The notes under the pieces: model-generated
Database searches by the model: none
Told to the model about the DNA's origin: nothing
What the model saw: the letters and a program-made list of their open reading frames with translations, nothing else
Shown here: positions 24,619 through 49,200 of the stretch, one piece after another
How positions within the stretch are numbered: the stretch's first letter is position 1
Layout of the letters: each line of letters begins with the position of its first letter
Assembly (NCBI RefSeq): GCF_902148845.1
Contig: NC_043763.1
Location: 12,701,170-12,765,169, forward strand
DNA length: 64,000 nt
Direction of reading: 5' to 3'
Source: Salarias fasciatus
Taxonomy: Eukaryota > Chordata > Actinopteri > Blenniiformes > Blenniidae
Program-made: the position numbers and the translations under genes

Positions 24619-27432
24619 AAAGACACATTGTCGTGATTCCATTATTAATCGAGTTTGTCTTTTTATTGAATCATCACAGATATTAAAGTCTTATGTCCAT
24701 ATTTTATTCACTGTTATGTTTTGCCTGTTTTGCTCTTGTTGACGCAAAAAAAAACTGTTAGTCCCTCAAAATGATGATTTTGAAGTTGATCAGTTTACAT
24801 TTCATGGAATTTTTGCGATTAAAAAGAAAACAAGAAAGAATAGCTTGGTTTTCAAAGTCCATTTTTTGAGCTCATCTATGATTGTTTTTGATCTTTTTTC
24901 TGGAGAAATATTTTAAATTCCCCCAGAAATGTCAAATTATTGTAGTTTTAGCCTTCTGTTTAACTTGTTTAACTGAATTATTATTCACTTAATAACTTGT
25001 ACTGCAGTGAAATCATGTCCTAAATTGTTTTTTTTTTTTTGTTTTTTTTCCTGATTTATTTTTGCTTTAAAGTAAAACACGATTCTGTGTGTCTGCAGCT
25101 CTGATCAACCTGCTGGAAGAAGGAGAAGAACTGGACCATCTGATGTCCCTGTCCCCCGAGGAGCTGCTGCTCCGCTGGGTGAACTACCACCTCCGCAATG
25201 CAGGGACCAAAACAATCAACAACTTCAGCGAAGACATCAAGGTGCACACACACACACATACACACGTCTAAATACCCATCTGTCAGCTCAAATACGTGTG
25301 TGTAACCCTCTCCTGTTTGGTTCCACTGAAGGATTCTCGAGCCTACTTCTACCTGATGAACCAGATCGCAATCAACGAAGAGGAAATCTACAAAAAGACC
25401 CTCAAGATCGACATGAGTGGCCTCAATGTGAGTGACATGTGAAAATAATCTCATTTACAACAAACATGACAGGTAGAGTCTTTGTTTTAAGTGTCGACGT
25501 CTTCATTTTGCTCTCCGTGTGGATTTTCGCAGGAGCGGAATCTGGAGCAGAGGGCCGAGCTGATGCTGCGGCAGGCGGCCAGACTGGACTGCAGGCAGTT
25601 CGTCTCCCCCCGCGACGTCGTTTCCGGAAACAGCAAACTGAACCTGGCCTTCGTGGCCAACATGTTCAACATGCACTCCGGCCTGCAGAAGGGCCACATC
25701 AACCGCAGCAACCTGGAGGCGGCTCACATCGAGGGTGAGACACACTCCTGCCGCCAGCACAGCGGCTCATCGGCCTCTCCAGCAGTCAGCGTTCGTCACG
25801 TTTTGGTGTCTTTCCAGCTGAAACCAATGAGGAGAGGACGTTTCGCAACTGGATGAACTCTCTGGGCGTCTCTCCGTATGTCAACCATCTGTACAGGTCT
25901 GTTATCAGTTCTATGAACAACTGGGATTTAGTTTATCTGATATATGAATCCATGCCCAACATTCCTACTGTCAGCTGGTTATTTGCGCTATAATAAAGAA
26001 AAGGTAGGAGATAAAGAATGGCTGAACATATATTATCTGAGCATTACATCAGCCCTCTGTTAAGAAGCGACTGATGATCTCATTAGATTTCACTAAATTT
26101 GAGTCGCACCTATTGATTTTTAATAGTCAAAATCTATTCCATGACTCTCCCAGCAATGGAATTCATTTTTTATTTTCTATTATTCTGGATGAATATTTAA
26201 AGCCTTAGAAAGCATATTATGTTTTGCAGCGATCTGTGCGACGCCTTGGTGATCCTGCAGCTTTATGAAAAGGTCAAAGTGCATGTGAACTGGAAGAAAG
26301 TCAACCGACCGCCTTATCCTGCCCTCGGCGGCAATATGAAGAAGGTATTCTGCATACAATCACAAAAACACATAGAAATGCAATCAGCTTGAAATGAAAT
26401 CAGCATGACAGCTTTTCTTTTGACGTATTCAGCTGGAGAACTGCAACTACGCCGTGGACCTGGGAAAGAACGTGGCTCGCTTCTCTCTGGTCGGTGTTGG
26501 AGGAGAAAACATCAACGAGGGGAGTGCCATACACACCTTGGCGCTGGTCTGGCAGCTGATGAGGAGGTACGTACATTATCTCTAGCGGGTGATGTCATAT
26601 TTTGTTTCGGGAAGGCAAAGTATTGGGTTTTATTACTTTTTGAGACGGACACGCTGCAGTTTGAGCTGTTTGTGTTCTGTCATTTTTTTCAGATACACCA
26701 CGATGGTTTTGTCAGATCTCGGGGATGGAGAAAGGATTGGAGATCACATCATTCTGGGCTGGGTCAATACCACCCTGGAGGAGAAAAAAAAAGACACACA
26801 GATCAGCAGTTTCAAGGTTAGTGAGCCACAACATTATGACCACCCCAGTTTATACTGGTGTATAGGTCCTAAAACTGCTTTGAGACAAGGATCAGATGCT
26901 CTTTCTCGATTTACCCGCTGCCTCAGTTTCATGGCTGCCATGATAAAAGGATAAACAGTGTTAATATTCACTATGTCGTGATCACATGTTTTAGGATGAC
27001 TGGTGTGTTTGAGTGAACTCAATTTCTTTCTCTATGCTTCCTGTTTCCTGCAGGACAAGCTGATCAGCACCAGCCTGCCTGTGATTGATCTGATCGACAT
27101 TCTCGCCCCCGGCATGGTGAAGTGGGACGTGGTGAAGAAACCGGAAAGAGGAAAAATGGACCGGGAGGATAAACTTGAAAATGCAAAGTAAACGATTTTG
27201 TTTGTTCTCTTTTCCATCTGTTTTTGTTTACTCTTTTTTTTTTCTTTTTCATTCCTGACTCCTCTCATTTCTTATTTCTTCTCACCCCCTCAGGTACGCG
27301 GTGTCACTGGCTCGTAAGATTGGAGCTCGTGTCTATGCTCTGCCGGACGATTTGGTCGATGTGAATCCCAAGATGGTGCTGACGGTGTTCGCCTGCCTCA
27401 TGGGCTACGGCATGAAAAAGACCAAATACTGA
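21151..27432 (+). CDS. pls1: Plastin-1 (I-plastin/fimbrin), complete
   Basis: Calcium-regulated actin-bundling protein of microvilli and stereocilia. Seen: 15 exons, 21151-21220, 22525-22685, 22763-22892, 23217-23349, 23590-23671, 24401-24566, 25099-25241, 25332-25427, 25533-25734, 25818-25896, 26230-26344, 26433-26566, 26693-26816, 27054-27187, 27294-27432, giving 635 aa (human about 629). Two EF-hands (loops at residues 24-35 and 63-74) precede four calponin-homology domains forming two actin-binding modules (about 125-385 and 395-630). The start at 21151 ([11 protein letters not shown]) aligns with the human start. An upstream in-frame ATG at 21109, the first base of the exon, would add 14 residues. 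Best match among the three plastins is PLS1 ([14 protein letters not shown]). Loop 2 has Glu68 where Gly is expected. Confidence 0.95.
21236..21291. repeat. (CA)n microsatellite, pls1 intron 1
   Basis: About 27 near-perfect CA units starting 16 nt after the 5' splice site at 21221. Confidence 0.97.
21292..22524 (+). other. pls1 intron between EF-hand exons
   Basis: AT-rich intron remainder with no repeat or coding signal I recognise. Confidence 0.6.
24574..24617. repeat. (CA)n microsatellite, pls1 intron
   Basis: About 21 CA units starting 7 nt after the 5' splice site at 24567. Confidence 0.97.
26824..27000. repeat. Probable dispersed repeat in pls1 intron
   Basis: Begins CACAACATTATGACCACCCC and continues TACTGGTGTATAGGTCC, wording that recurs in a common fish dispersed repeat. 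The far end (GTCGTGATCACATG) is only weakly complementary to the start, so terminal inverted repeats are not established. Family not named. Confidence 0.35.
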
Positions 27433-27801
27433 AACAGACATGAACCAAACTCAGAGAGGAAAAATAATGATATACATTTTATTTTGCTTTTTGTTTTTGC
27501 CATCCTTCAGCTTGCTTCTTATGTAACTTCTTGCTGTAATCAGTGAAAATATTCTCTTTTATTATTCATTTAAACAGTTTTCTGTAACTGTAGGTAAAAA
27601 TTGACATTGCATTTTTTTGTGATTTCATCAAAAATGATTCAAATTGTTGTTTGTTTCATCATATTTAACATGTTTATATATTCTATTTACTTATGTAAAC
27701 AGGAAATACCACAGAAGAAAAAGCTGAATCACAAGCAGATTTGTTCTTTCAGGAGTTCATTATGTCTGTAAATGTTGTGCATTGAATATTGCTATTTAAT
27801 T

Positions 27802-27821
27802 ATTAAAAAGAGTTCATTAAA
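27802..27821 (+). terminator. pls1 polyadenylation signals
   Basis: Two ATTAAA hexamers (27802-27807, 27816-27821) lie about 370-390 bases after the stop and are the most likely end of the pls1 mRNA. Confidence 0.5.
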
Positions 27822-28679
27822 TGTATCGAACAGTTTGTCTTTATCTCTGTCTCGCTCTCTTTCTCCCCCGTTCTCTGTGTAATAATGTAAGTGCTGTAAT
27901 GTGATCTCTGCTGATCTGAATTATTCAATGAAACATAGGTTAGACTCATCGGTATGAACCAGCATGTGTTCAGCACAGCACAGTGCAACTCGAAACAAAA
28001 TAACAACCTCAGACAGTTTTAAATAAACAGAAAATCAGCTGCATGAGAGGGTTACAAGTAAACAATAAGAGAAACAGATCTAAATTTACTGAAATTATGT
28101 AATAACCATTTGATCATTTATCTTCTGCTTGCTCTGGGTCTCAGAGTGTGTCAATGTAGGTGATAACATTTAGTTTGATCTTATGATAGTGAGATATGAT
28201 TGCCACTGTATTTTTTAGTCAGTAAAGGAAAAAAAAAGATCTTTCATTGTTCCAGTGACCTGACCACACCGCTTTTCAAATTTAGCAAAAGCATATCAAT
28301 GTTGTGTCTTGGGGAGCTTTGCTCGTGTGCTGTGTGTTTGCTGAGCGATATTTAATAATACAATAGAAAAATAAAAAGACTACAGAATAGAGCAAAAACA
28401 TCAAAATTATGCTGAAAGTGAAAAATATTGTATGCAAATCTGAAAATAAGATCAGAGTGGGCAAAAATAGATGTGAGAAAATAAAAATGTAATTGAAAAT
28501 ATGGCAAGTGACACCATAATGACACTCAAACAACAAACTGTCGGCTGTTTTTATAAAGAAAATGTACGTCCAATAATTTATGGTTTTTAACCTGAGGCAA
28601 ATTACTGAACAGCTACTGTATGTCAAAATAATTGTTTCGCGTTTCCTTTATGTGTTGTTTGTCCCTAAGCGGTACCCGG
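27822..28679. other. Intergenic pls1-gins1
   Basis: AT-rich, no gene or clear repeat seen. Confidence 0.6.
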
Positions 28680-28809
28680 ACGCTTACGTCACACTAACAC
28701 GTGATCAAAACAGTTTTCTTGCCGCGAAAATCTGTCGCTCGGTCTCTCCGTGTGGGAAAGTAGAAAGACGGGTCAGTCCTCCGGTTAGCGGGCGTTTTCT
28801 GGCTCCGGG
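28680..28809 (+). promoter_or_regulatory. gins1 promoter with CRE- and E2F-like sites
   Basis: TATA-less. Contains TTACGTCA (CRE-like, about 28684-28691), CACGTGAT (E-box, about 28708) and GCCGCGAAAA at 28721-28730, whose complement TTTTCGCGGC is E2F-like. An E2F site fits an S-phase replication gene. Factor binding is inferred. Confidence 0.45.
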
Positions 28810-29955
28810 ATGTTCTGTGAAAAAGCCATTGAGCTGGTCCGGGAGCTGCAGCGGCTCCGCGACGGACAGCTGCCCGCCTTCAACGTGAGTCTCCCGGGGA
28901 AACACCCGCTGTCCTCCATGTTGCACCACTGGAGCCTAGAAGAAGGAAAAAAAAAAATAGGTAAAAACTCTGAAGTTGTTGTTTTTGCAGGAAGAGACGC
29001 TGCGGCAAGTCCTGCAGGAGATGGAACACTTATATGAACAGAACCAGAACGATGTGTGAGTCCGTCTGCTCCTCCTCTTCCTCAGCGCTGCTGCTGCTAT
29101 CATTCTTCTCTTGCTTGTGAATGAGTGAGGAGTGTGAAAAGTGTGTGTTCGTTTCAGGAACGAGGCGAAATCTGAAGGTCGAGCTGATCTGATTCCTTCT
29201 ATCAAACTGAGACACTGCAGCCTGCTGAGGAACCAACGCTGCCTCACCGCATACCTGTACACACACACACACACACGCACGCACACACACTCCAGCCCAG
29301 CCACCACTCTGTAGCCTGCTGAGCTGCACTCCTTGTTTTCCCTTCTCAGGTACGACCGGCTGATGAGGATCCGGGCTCTGCGGTGGGAGTACGGCAGTGT
29401 GCTGCCCGCCAATGTTCGATTCCACATGTGTGCAGAGGAGGTCAGTGGAACGCCCCTTCCTGCGGAGCTGTGGTTGTTGTCCTCATAGTGTGTGTCAGTT
29501 GTGTTGTGGCTCTTTCATCCCTAACAGCTGTGTGTTGTTGTGTAGCTTCAGTGGTTCTCTCAGTATAAAAAGTCTCTGGCCACATTCATGCGTTCTCTGG
29601 GTGGAGACGGTTTGGACATCACGCAGGACGTTAAGCCCCCCAAGAGCCTCTACATCCAGGTGACACAGTTTGACCTTTGATCTTGCATGTCTCACTTCTG
29701 CTCTGTGTGCTGACCTTTGATGTATGTGCTGCAGGTGCGCTGTGTGAAGGACCATGGCGAGTTCGAGATGGATGACGGGACTGTGATCCTGCTGAAGAAG
29801 AACAGCCAGGTGAGAACGTGTTTCCGTGGCGATGGTGTAATTTCACATGTAGAGGGGACCTCAGTACTGATGGTCTGTGTCCACAGCACTTCCTGCCAAG
29901 GTGGAAATGTGAACAGCTGATTCGTCAGGGCATCCTGGAGCACGTGGCGTCCTGA
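28810..29955 (+). CDS. gins1: GINS1/PSF1, GINS replication complex subunit, complete
   Basis: Subunit of the GINS tetramer, part of the CMG (Cdc45-MCM-GINS) replicative helicase in the nucleus. Seen: seven exons, 28810-28884, 28991-29055, 29158-29256, 29350-29440, 29546-29659, 29735-29809, 29887-29955, giving 195 aa (human 196). The N-terminal [13 protein letters not shown], central [15 protein letters not shown] and C-terminal [17 protein letters not shown] are close to human PSF1. The helical A-domain occupies about residues 1-145 and the small B-domain ([15 protein letters not shown] onward) the end. It is compact, 1.15 kb in all. It lies between pls1 and atr, which are direct neighbours in human. 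Confidence 0.97.
29257..29290. repeat. CA-rich microsatellite directly at a gins1 splice donor
   Basis: The donor GTACAC is itself the start of a run of about 16 CA/CG units; the repeat begins at the second base of the intron. Confidence 0.9.
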
Positions 29956-30083
29956 TGGAGCACCATCCAATCAGAGCAGAGGAGGGCCAAAGTCACACAG
30001 GAGTGGCCTCAGAGGGTTATCCATTCAGAATGAAAAACCATTTTGGTTCATTTTAATTTGAACTTGTTGATTTCAGATTTGAA

Positions 30084-30089
30084 AATAAA
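30084..30089 (+). terminator. gins1 polyadenylation signal
   Basis: AATAAA 129 bases after the stop, followed by a T-rich stretch. Confidence 0.7.
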
Positions 30090-30404
30090 GTTGTTCTTTT
30101 TTCTCTTTTGGTCTGAATCATCTTGACACACACATTTGGAGGATTTCGTTGTTATTTGATACACTCACTTTCTTCCTCTCTCCTTCCCGCTACTTCCCAG
30201 CTGTTTCCCTGATCTAATGGCACATACACTCAGCTGATTAGCTAATGGGATGAACTGAGGTTTGCATCTGAAAGATTTCTGAAATAACACACTCCGAGAG
30301 CATTTGTCTTGAAGAATATGGAATATTGGAAGGACAAAATTCCAGTAGATCAGTGTACAAATCACACCAGCTGAAGACATTTATGTTGTTTCTCCTCTGC
30401 ACGT

Positions 30405-30490
30405 ATATGTTTTCTCTGGGTACGTCTGTTTCCTTCCACAGTCCATAAACATGACTGTGAGGATGATTGGTGACCCTAAATTGTACCCTC
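30405..30490 (+). repeat. tRNA-derived SINE body fragment
   Basis: TTTTCTCTGGGTAC, then TTCCACAGTCCATAAACATG and TGGTGACCCTAAATTG follow the order of the SINE body in sense orientation. Both ends are missing. Confidence 0.6.
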
Positions 30491-30559
30491 TGCTATGGTT
30501 TATGCACTTGGCCTGGCGCTGTAATGTTGTGTTGCTTGTTTGCCAACCTCGGGAGCTCA

Positions 30560-31027
30560 GATATGATTGGCCCTGTAACCCGGAAGTGTGACGCTCTAGC
30601 CCCGCCCATCGAAGTTGTTCCTTCTCGGAACAATTCATTTGGAAAGAAAAAAGAAACTTGACAAAGATGTTATTGATGGAGGCGACAGATTGTTTAAAGG
30701 GAATGTTTCTTCGATGACAGGTGAAAATTTGGAGTGATTTTAAATATTTTAACACTAAATTTCTTACTTATAAATATGCATTGATTGATCAATGCAAGAG
30801 GGGGCGCTACAGCGCAAGCAGACTAATGACTGAAAAATAAAGAAGAAGAAGAGGACTCGTGGCCCTCGTCGGCTTCCGTACCAAAACAGAGACGTCATTT
30901 TGGAGCGAAAGTTTTCGAAAGACTTGTCAGGATGTAGACGGCATACGAACTTAAAAAGATACCAGAAACATGTTAGGATAATATTTTAAAGTAGGTTTTC
31001 GAACGACCACATTGAGCTGCAGTAAAC
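30560..31027 (+). promoter_or_regulatory. Probable atr promoter and 5' UTR
   Basis: CCAAT-box (ATTGG 30566-30570), ETS site CCGGAAGT (30580-30587) and GC box CCCCGCCC (30600-30607) are grouped 420 bases before the atr ATG. A CRE-like GACGTCAT lies at 30891-30898, nearer the start. Either cluster could be the core promoter. Housekeeping-type composition, no TATA. Confidence 0.4.
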
Positions 31028-45006
<13,979 letters not shown>

Positions 45007-45186
45007 AAAACACAGCCACAATAAACTGAATGACAGCACTGGAACGTCCATTTAAAAGAATCCAAGAAGGTTCCTGATTTTTTTTTTTTTTTGACACATT
45101 TGTTTCAAAATAGTTCTTCCAAAGGAGTTTTTTACTTTCCTATTTTCTGGAAACAAAAAAAGTTGCCATGTTGTACATTGGTTTGC

Positions 45187-45192
45187 AATAAA
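45187..45192 (+). terminator. atr polyadenylation signal
   Basis: AATAAA 181 bases after the stop, followed by a TG/T-rich stretch at about 45225. Confidence 0.75.
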
Positions 45193-46165
45193 GTGCACAT
45201 TTTGCTAATTCTCTTGGAAAACGTGCCTCAGTGTGTCTTCTAATCACTTAACCTTCCTTGGAAGGAGTCAGATGGTCAGCTGGTTGTTTTAATCCTCTCA
45301 CTCTCTGCTCTTACGCCCTGCGGTCCCATCAGCTCGTCTGTGTTTTCCACACAAGGAGAGAAACGTCTAGGTTAAGGGTTTTGTATGAAATAAGAAACCG
45401 CGCATGTATTTGTGAGTACATTTATGTTTTTTTATCACCATGAGTTCAGATACTCAGAAAGTCACTGTATTTTTTGTTATTACTTTTCTTCTTTTTGTCA
45501 ATGCGTGGCTGTTTTTCCAGCTTGCTTTAGGGTAGCTGTCATTAATCATTTAAATCCAAAAGCTTTCTGAGCTCTGAGTGGATTTTTATTTTTATCTTTG
45601 CAATGGCGAAGTGGACTTTATGAAAAATAACAGCTCTTGTAGAGCACAGACATGCAAACTCTTCTACCTAAACTAATGAATGCTTCTTTATTCTATGAAA
45701 TGCTTTTATTCTGAGAAATCCAAACTAGAAGTCGAGGGCAAATTAGTTATGACAACAAAATCATGTTAGTTTCAAGTTAAGTTCGTGTACATTTATCTCA
45801 GTTGTAGCTGCAGTAGTGTCTATATTGAACAAACAAGCCGCGTCCTTTTAAACAATGTTGTTTACCGTGATGCCTTCAATGAAGCAGATTAAAAATCCGA
45901 CATATGATGTTGCGTTCACGGGATAAAGGAACATTTCTCCATCTTTGACTCTGTGGGGTTTAAATCAAGTACGAGGCTGTAAAATGTTCGCTGCTTTTGA
46001 GGAATAAAACGGAGTCTGACCACTCGGTACGATCGGAGGAGTATAAAGGAGCTCTCCAGCAGGTGCTGCTTGCTTGCACTTGCGCCGCCTTCACGGACAC
46101 GGCTGTGCTCGCCGGTCGTAATCTGGCTAGCGGATGAGATGGGGGGCGGTCAGACGGTGGAAGCC
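45193..46165. other. Intergenic between atr and the endophilin-B-like gene
   Basis: AT-rich up to about 45950, then GC-richer sequence that should include promoter and 5' UTR of the downstream gene. No other gene seen. Confidence 0.55.
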
Positions 46166-46213
46166 ATGGCGGGGTCAGCTGTTTGCTGTCGGTCGTTCGG
46201 CTGTCTGCAGTGA
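46166..46213 (+). promoter_or_regulatory. Candidate upstream ORF in the endophilin-B-like 5' leader
   Basis: An ATG in strong context (AAGCCATGG) opens 15 codons and stops 70 bases before the main start codon. It matters only if transcription begins upstream of it, which the sequence does not prove. Confidence 0.3.
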
Positions 46214-46283
46214 TTCGGTCCTGCCGGGCCGCTGAGGGTCTGAAGGTCCGCCGGAGACAGCGTTCGACCTTGGGGACGCTGCC

Positions 46284-49200
46284 ATGGATCTGACGCGGCT
46301 GGCGGTGGACGCGGGTCAGCTCATCAACCGGGCTGTCCAGGTATGCTATAACAAGCCTGCCTCTACGTTTAAATGCTCGTTGTTTTTGTTGAACCGGCGT
46401 GTTTGATTTATGGCTCCAGTACACGGAGGAGAGTCTGGGCCAGGCCGAGAGGACGGACTTTGACCCGGGGCTGGAGGGGCTGCTGGCCCGGGCAGACGCC
46501 ACCAAGACGTGGACGGACCAGATAATCTCTCAGACGGAGGTTTTACTGCAGCCGAGTCCGGGTGAGAAGCTCCACAATCATTATTTATCACAGATGTCCG
46601 AGAGATACTCCAACATTGAACATTTTTTTTATCTCTACCGTCTGTATTGTTGAAAGGGCTAAAAGTAATTTTTTACTACAAGTAATGTAAATTTACTAAT
46701 GTAAATTAAATATCTAAAGTAAATATTTGGAGCTTATTTTCATTTTTATAGCCAGCAAATTTCATTCAATTAGTAGACAATTTGTGTTTGTTGTAAATCT
46801 GTTGTAAATCCTTGTTTGTTTGAGGAAAGTCCTTAAAGCACGTTTTATGCAAATGAACTGAATTGCAATTAATTGCAACGTGAGCACGCGTGTTTTTTTT
46901 AACAGTAAGTGATATTTTGAGTAGTTTATGTCAAAACTTTCAAATTTTCACTCAGCTACGTTTAATTATGATTTAACAGTAGTTGCACTTAAGTACATTT
47001 TTCAGTCAAAACAACTCTTACTACTTTACCAGCACTTTTACTGCACAGGCAAATGTTGCAGTATTCGTAATGTGGTGGAAAAATGCCTGTTTTGTAAGAA
47101 ACAATATGGACTTTCCTCACAACACTATTTCCTAAAAGGTTGTAAAAATGTGTATATATAGGATGCAATGACTGGGTTGTCATGCTTTGGCTTAAGTTAA
47201 CTTTGACTGGGTGAAATACTCGTTCATGTTTTTTTATGTTATGAAATACTATTGTGAACAATTTTTTGGAAAAATAAGCAATTCAAAGCATAATTCACCT
47301 ACCAGTTAATTGTCTTTAATTTGGCATTTCTGATGTTTGTTAAATGTGGTCTGTCAAAGCTATTCCATTCTACTGGAGCTTTCCTCATGATTTTAATTTG
47401 TCTTCATCACACCTAAGATACATTTACATCTGACATATTATTAAATAAACCAACAGGTGCTAAAGTAGTTCTAGGACCTATTTGGTGAAAAATATCTCGA
47501 AATTTGCAGCTTCTTGAACAATACAACCTCATCTCTTCTGCAGTGACCTAAAAAAGGGTCAAATTGCACATTATGTTGTGCTGGTTAACACACACTCCTC
47601 ATGTCTACGCCAAATCAGAGCCGCTACTGCTAAATCGGCAGTAACAATCATGGCTTATGTACAGTAAGCCTCTTTAAATGGTTGTGATTGCTTCCTTCTG
47701 CAGCTCATTGTTTCCCCTCTGTTTTCTTTCAGTCCATTTTCCAGAGCTACACTGCTTATTCTCAGTGTAATTGGCCTGTTCAGATGAATATTTTATTCTT
47801 TTGCCTGCTTGTTACAGCAGCTAATCATTGGATGAGGCCTGCAATCTATCCAGAAAACCAAAACACAATAGCAACAAGAATTTGATTTCAGATCATATCA
47901 TGTTTTGTCCATCTGCTGGGGCCTTTTATTCAGTCTGTAAAATAACTTCATTGACCTTGCATTCAAGGCAAACAGACAGTTGAAATGCAGCTTTATATTA
48001 CTGACTATAATGTAGAATATCAAGTTTGTCTAAGAAGAGTACAGTTTTGAAATTATGCAGATGTTATCCAGCCTGTTCACTTGTATTAATAAGTGTCTGG
48101 TAGTAATGTGTCTTTCTGGTGTGTATGGGTATTCATGGTAATCACCAGGTCTAGTCTGCCAGCAGGTTTTTAGACGAGATCATGGCTGAATGCTGACACA
48201 CGAGTCCTGCTCCAACAGGAGCTCGTCTTGAAGACCGGCTGTATGAGCATCTGGAGTGGAGCGCCCCGCCTCGGCCTCGAGCCAACGAGCTGCTGGGAGA
48301 TCAGATGATCCAAGCTGGGCTGGAGATCGGCTCCAACACCCCCTATGGTCGGTAGATTTTTAGCCTGTGTGCATAATTATCTCCACAGTCATTCGTTAGG
48401 GTTTGTCGCTCTTTGTTTGGCGTTCAGGGACGGCGTTGCTGAGGTGCGGAGAGGCTCAGAAGCACGTCGGCGAGGCGGAGAGGAAGTTCGTCCAGAGCAC
48501 TCAGATACACTTCCTCAATCCTCTGCGGGGTTTCACTGAGGGGGAATACAGAGCAGTACAGGTAAATACACCACCGCAGCACGTGTTTTCCACAATCAAT
48601 TTATACACTGCAGTTTTTCTATTAACTGTAAATGGCATTGTTTGTTAATAGAATGAGCGCAAGATGCTGGTGAATAAGCGTCTAGACTTGGATATAGCGA
48701 AGTCCAGACTGAAGAAAGCCCACGAGGCCGACCGGGAGGCCAGAGTGAGTTTCACCACCGCCTCTCTTTAACAAATCAAACGTGTCCAGGTCAGTTTATC
48801 TGGTGGTGTCTTATTTCATCCTCCTTTTTTCCTCGCTCTCCTCTTGCAGAACCTGAACGCCAACCCGCTGGAAGATGACTACGTGTCTCACATGTCCTAC
48901 ATGTTCAGCTTCCTACGCGTCAAATGGCTGAAGGTCAGCGCTGGTGTAAAACAACAGGAACACTTCAGACACAGACGGATATGCCGTTTCAGTTTTAATT
49001 GAGTGTTTTGTCCTCTTGTTCCTTTTATACATGCAGATGTGGGCTCAGGAAATCTCTCAGGTCGGTACTTTTGCTTATTGAAATAGACAGTTGTGCCTTT
49101 CTGTTGTTTTTGTTTTTAGTTTAGACTCTGAAAGCTTTTTGTTTCTGATGACAGGATTTTTTTCGCATCATAAATGAAGCTGTTAATTTGAAGTCATGGT

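Noticed and set aside
28936-29427. 163-codon minus-strand open frame over gins1
   Set aside because: It overlaps three gins1 exons and a CA repeat, which explains its length and its Cys/Val run.
45960-46505. 181-codon minus-strand open frame over the first exons of the endophilin-B-like gene
   Set aside because: It is the antisense shadow of a GC-rich promoter and coding exons; no splice logic or recognisable product.
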